A stretch of 64,000 nucleotides of DNA, taken from the NCBI GenBank assembly GCA_023139045.1, contig JAGLOJ010000024.1, positions 1-64,000 of the forward strand, given 5' to 3'. Below are positions 61,689-64,000 of the stretch, in pieces. The translations under genes were made by a program, and so were the position numbers. Under the pieces are notes generated by a model. The model was not told where the DNA came from and searched no databases. It was given only the letters and a program-made list of their open reading frames with translations. Positions within the stretch are counted from its first letter, which is position 1. Each line of letters starts with the position of its first letter. The DNA is from Candidatus Sabulitectum sp. GTDB taxonomy: Bacteria; Fermentibacterota; Fermentibacteria; Fermentibacterales; JCC-6.

Positions 61689-62057
61689 AAGCGTAAAGAT
61701 GGTAAACAGCAGCAGGACCACGAAGAGCTTAAATGGAATTTTCATCCCACTCACACAAAGACACACAAGAGGCAGTCAGAGTTCGAAATAGTTTTACAGC
61801 ATTCGATGCCATCTTTATCTGCCATTCAGCATCATCGTCAAAGTTGCCCTGGTTACACAGATGTTGTACAAACATTCTCTCGGTGTCAATACAATTTAGA
61901 ACACATGGCCATGTCCAGAAGCCATAATATTAACACGATAGTGTACTTGACATGGGTATAACCTTGTAAAATAATATCGTGTGTTATTAATTTTCTTATT
62001 GTATATCCATAGAAATCATAGAGAAGGGAATATCTGGAATGAACAATCTGCAACTGA
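61689..62057. other. Intergenic region between the biotin operon and the secreted-protein locus
   Basis: About 370 bp with no credible gene. A promoter with flanking inverted repeats is described separately. The rest (61700-61930) shows nothing recognisable. Confidence 0.5.
61947..61975 (+). promoter_or_regulatory. Strong sigma-70-like promoter flanked by inverted repeats
   Basis: Perfect TTGACA (61947-61952), 17-nt spacer and AATAAT (61970-61975), directed toward the FG-GAP protein gene. Flanks: ttaacacgata ending at 61940 and tatcgtgtgttaa starting at 61975, an inverted repeat with one 2-nt indel, so the promoter lies between the arms. Confidence 0.65.
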
Positions 62058-62288
62058 GAAATCATCATCATTCCCGTTGAGATTCTCTCCGGTGATCAGG
62101 TTACTGCAATGCTTTACTCAATTGATGGAAGGGTTGTTGCACAGAGCTCTGCAGAAGTTACTTCTGGAAGCTCGATCAGTATTGATCTTGGCAGTGGAAC
62201 CGGCTCTCTCCCGTTCGGCTGCTATGTAGTGCTTCTTGATGATGGCGATGATCTGATCTTCAGAAGAAAGGTTCTGGTGATCGAATGA
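62058..62288 (+). pseudogene. C-terminal remnant of a secreted protein with sorting tail
   Basis: A 76-codon open stretch bounded upstream by a TGA and with no plausible start at its beginning. It reads GDQVTAMLYSIDGRVVAQSS, then SISIDLGSGTGSLPFGCYVVLL and RRKVLVIE, the typical FlgD/Por-type C-terminal sorting domain (strand, D-x-x-GR-V, P-x-G-x-Y, R-K-x-x-V). The body of the protein is missing. Its TGA overlaps the ATG of the FG-GAP protein (ATGA). An ATG at 62109 could allow a short product, so silence is not proven. Confidence 0.65.
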
Positions 62289-63724
62289 TAAGAATACATA
62301 CTCTCTTACCGGCAATGCTGGTCATTGCCGGCAGTGGCCTGTCATCGGATGTGTTCAAAATGCAACCCAGTTGGACTTATCATATTTCAAATCAATCTGG
62401 TCTTGCATATATTTCTTCTCTCTGCCTTGATGACGATTCAATTCCCGATTTGATTATGGGAAACCGGCCTGAGGGTTACTTAAAGGCTTTCTATGGTGTG
62501 GGGGATGGCTCGTTTCTTCCTGGTGAACAGTATGCATTTCCAGACATTCGATGGATAGAGACCGCAGATATAAACGATGATGGATATATGGATGTCGTGG
62601 CTAGATCTTCCAGTAACTCAGCTGACTCCTTTTATGTATTTCTGAACAGTGAAGATGGAATATTTGAATCAGCCCCCATTACAGTGCATTCCTACTTTCC
62701 GACAATGGCTGGCTCTTTTTCCATTGGCTACATTGATTCAGATAGCATATTGGATATCGTAAGTGTGAATAAAATAGGGGAGATATATCTTTTTTCCGGC
62801 TCAGGTGATGGATCATTTACAGCACAGATGATTTATCAAGAAACTGGTAATTCTACAGCACTTGCTCTCGGCGATGTTGATGATGACGGCGATCAGGACA
62901 TAGTTGTGATGGTATATGAGCAACTATCTGTTCTTCTGAACAACGGAGATGGTTCATTTATCTGGAATGGCTATTACGGCTTTTTCTACGCAGGAGGAGG
63001 CAATACCATTGGTTCAATCGATCTTGGATATCTCAACGATGATTCGTTCCTTGATATTGCTTGTTGCCCAAGTGGTGCAATGGGTACTAATGCCCTACAC
63101 ACGCTATTAGGGCAAGGTGATGGCTCATTTGTGCAAATCGAACCTGTGTGGTTTGTTGATGGAGTTGCTTTAACGCAGACGAGAATTGGCGATTATGACT
63201 TAGATGGTAATATGGACGTTTTTTATTCAGGTAATCATGGAGTATTGCTTATGCTTGGTACGGGAGATGGATTAATCTCGCTAGATTTCCTTGATTACTT
63301 AACACCCCGAGCTTGGCAAGTTACTGCGTCCGATCTGGATTTGGATGGCGATATTGATTTCATCCAAGCTACCGGAGACACACCAACAAGTTTTCAAATG
63401 GAAGTATTTCTGAATAAAACAATACAGCTTGGGATTGAGGAGGAAGAGGAGTCATTTGTCGACTTAATACCCATAGTGAGTGTAACATCCAATCCTGTTT
63501 CCGAATCTACGGGTGTTTGCCTTTCTCTTTCCGAACCGTCATTCTGTATTCTGAATGTACATAATATTCACGGGCGCCTGGTTTCTCAAGTATTTAATGG
63601 AGATCTTTCAGAGGGCAATCATCAGTTGACTTGGAATTCCAGCGTCCTGCCGGCTGGTTGCTACACACTCGTGCTTGATACTCAGTCAGAGTGTTCCCGT
63701 GTAAGGTGTGTGAAAATCGATTGA
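62285..63724 (+). CDS. Secreted FG-GAP/VCBS-repeat protein with C-terminal sorting domain
   Basis: A 479-residue exported protein: signal peptide (IRIHTLLPAMLVIAGSGLSS), then about six to seven repeats with calcium-binding-like D-x-[ND]-x-D-x-x-[DI] loops (DINDDGYMDVV, DVDDDGDQDIV, DYDLDGNMDVF, DLDLDGDIDFI), forming a likely beta-propeller. The last 75 residues (VTSNPVSESTGVCLSL ... NIHGRLVSQVF ... LPAGCYTLVL) form a FlgD/Por-type sorting tail used by type IX-like secretion in Bacteroidetes and related phyla. Probable surface or secreted adhesin-like protein. Confidence 0.85.
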   Translation: MIRIHTLLPAMLVIAGSGLSSDVFKMQPSWTYHISNQSGLAYISSLCLDDDSIPDLIMGNRPEGYLKAFYGVGDGSFLPGEQYAFPDIRWIETADINDDGYMDVVARSSSNSADSFYVFLNSEDGIFESAPITVHSYFPTMAGSFSIGYIDSDSILDIVSVNKIGEIYLFSGSGDGSFTAQMIYQETGNSTALALGDVDDDGDQDIVVMVYEQLSVLLNNGDGSFIWNGYYGFFYAGGGNTIGSIDLGYLNDDSFLDIACCPSGAMGTNALHTLLGQGDGSFVQIEPVWFVDGVALTQTRIGDYDLDGNMDVFYSGNHGVLLMLGTGDGLISLDFLDYLTPRAWQVTASDLDLDGDIDFIQATGDTPTSFQMEVFLNKTIQLGIEEEEESFVDLIPIVSVTSNPVSESTGVCLSLSEPSFCILNVHNIHGRLVSQVFNGDLSEGNHQLTWNSSVLPAGCYTLVLDTQSECSRVRCVKID

Positions 63725-63852
63725 TCAAAAAAAGGTGCGAACCACTGACCAAAGATCCTTCGCGAGCACTCTAATTCCCCGAACAAATAAAGAAATCATA
63801 AAGATTATAATGTGAAGAGAGGCCTACAGCCAGACAAGGAGACAGTGACAAT

Positions 63853-63893
63853 AGAAGAAAGATTCCGATTGATTGAATGATAAGAATACACAC
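63853..63893 (+). repeat. Second copy of the gene-end/gene-start junction
   Basis: 63853-63893 aligns with 62262-62301 over about 40 nt (agaagaaag, then a similar stretch, then gaatgataagaataca) with a few substitutions and one indel. It re-creates the end of a sorting tail (RLIE-stop) and the start MIRIHT of the FG-GAP gene, followed at once by a stop. It is a decayed duplicate junction. The remainder of 63725-64000 shows no gene. Confidence 0.65.
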
Positions 63894-64000
63894 TTGATTC
63901 CTACCTGAAAACTGACCTTACCATGCAACCATAAGCTTGTAGAATACGCACCCATAACCACCAAAGGTCTGCCCTGTACCCACATCTGTGCTTTAACTAT

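Noticed and set aside
61602-61745. 47-residue minus-strand frame with a membrane helix, ending directly before birA
   Set aside because: It lies over the BirA-box palindrome and the T-rich promoter, which explains the hydrophobic residues, and its ATG has no good ribosome site. A leader peptide cannot be fully excluded.
1-64000. tRNA, rRNA or prophage genes
   Set aside because: No cloverleaf-like or rRNA-like segments and no integrase, capsid or tail genes were recognised by eye; a dedicated scan would be needed to exclude a tRNA.

Overview
The window looks like about 64 kb of chromosome from a Gram-negative (diderm) bacterium. It encodes an LptD-type outer-membrane assembly protein, ADP-heptose kinase and nucleotidyltransferase, a SurA-like periplasmic chaperone lipoprotein, outer-membrane barrel candidates and a secreted FG-GAP protein ending in a FlgD/Por-type sorting tail. 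That tail, together with a membrane pyrophosphatase and frequent TTG/GTG starts, suggests an uncultured lineage of the Fibrobacteres-Chlorobi-Bacteroidetes neighbourhood (for example Fermentibacteria-like). The lineage is an inference; no rRNA or tRNA gene was seen. Genes are densely packed, often coupled by ATGA, TAATG or TGATG overlaps.

Layout. 1-490: end of a 45/46-bp tandem repeat array plus a fragment related to an inverted-repeat element at 34.6 kb. 0.5-7 kb: gamma-glutamylcyclotransferase-like protein, RseC-like protein, TldD/TldE protease pair, RND/MMPL exporter. 7.1-7.9 kb: HEPN/MNT toxin-antitoxin pair. 7.9-10.6 kb: thioredoxin, thioredoxin reductase, a CPHC disulfide protein and an outer-membrane protein. 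10.8-13.9 kb: small coiled-coil secreted protein, sugar-phosphate transferase and glycosyltransferase, HU. 13.9-23.3 kb: cell-envelope block (LptD, ROK kinase, LpoA-like lipoprotein, duplicated parvulin lipoprotein, RNA polymerase omega, YbbR, DUF3467). 23.4-32.9 kb: heptose genes, two polytopic glycosyltransferase-like proteins, membrane pyrophosphatase, NifU-type scaffold, RsmB, B12-type radical SAM. 33-35.6 kb: AT-rich SGNH-hydrolase/DUF5989 pair, a 151-bp inverted-repeat element, a GT2 enzyme. 35.6-43.4 kb: xanthine dehydrogenase genes divergent from a tungstate ABC transporter (TupABC), a cofactor-metal and enzyme pairing. 43.5-49.3 kb: mixed small genes, including an ADP-ribosyltransferase-like protein, a stomatin-like protein and an NPD-family flavoprotein. 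49.6-52.1 kb: tandem adenosine deaminase paralogues. 53-61.6 kb: a biotin operon (birA-bioB-F-H-C-D-A) continuing into a cysteine hydrolase, a thioredoxin-reductase-like flavoprotein and an RlmN-like radical SAM protein, preceded by a BirA-box palindrome. 61.7-64 kb: a promoter flanked by inverted repeats, a decayed sorting-tail fragment, the FG-GAP protein, and a second decayed copy of the same gene junction.

The least ordinary points are the biotin operon tail with an atypical RlmN-like enzyme; the DUF5989 microgene whose stop codon lies in the terminal repeat of a MITE-like element; the 40-nt gene-end/gene-start duplication around the FG-GAP gene; and the paired adenosine deaminases that differ at a substrate-contacting aspartate. 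All functional calls rest on motif recognition by eye; no database search was run.
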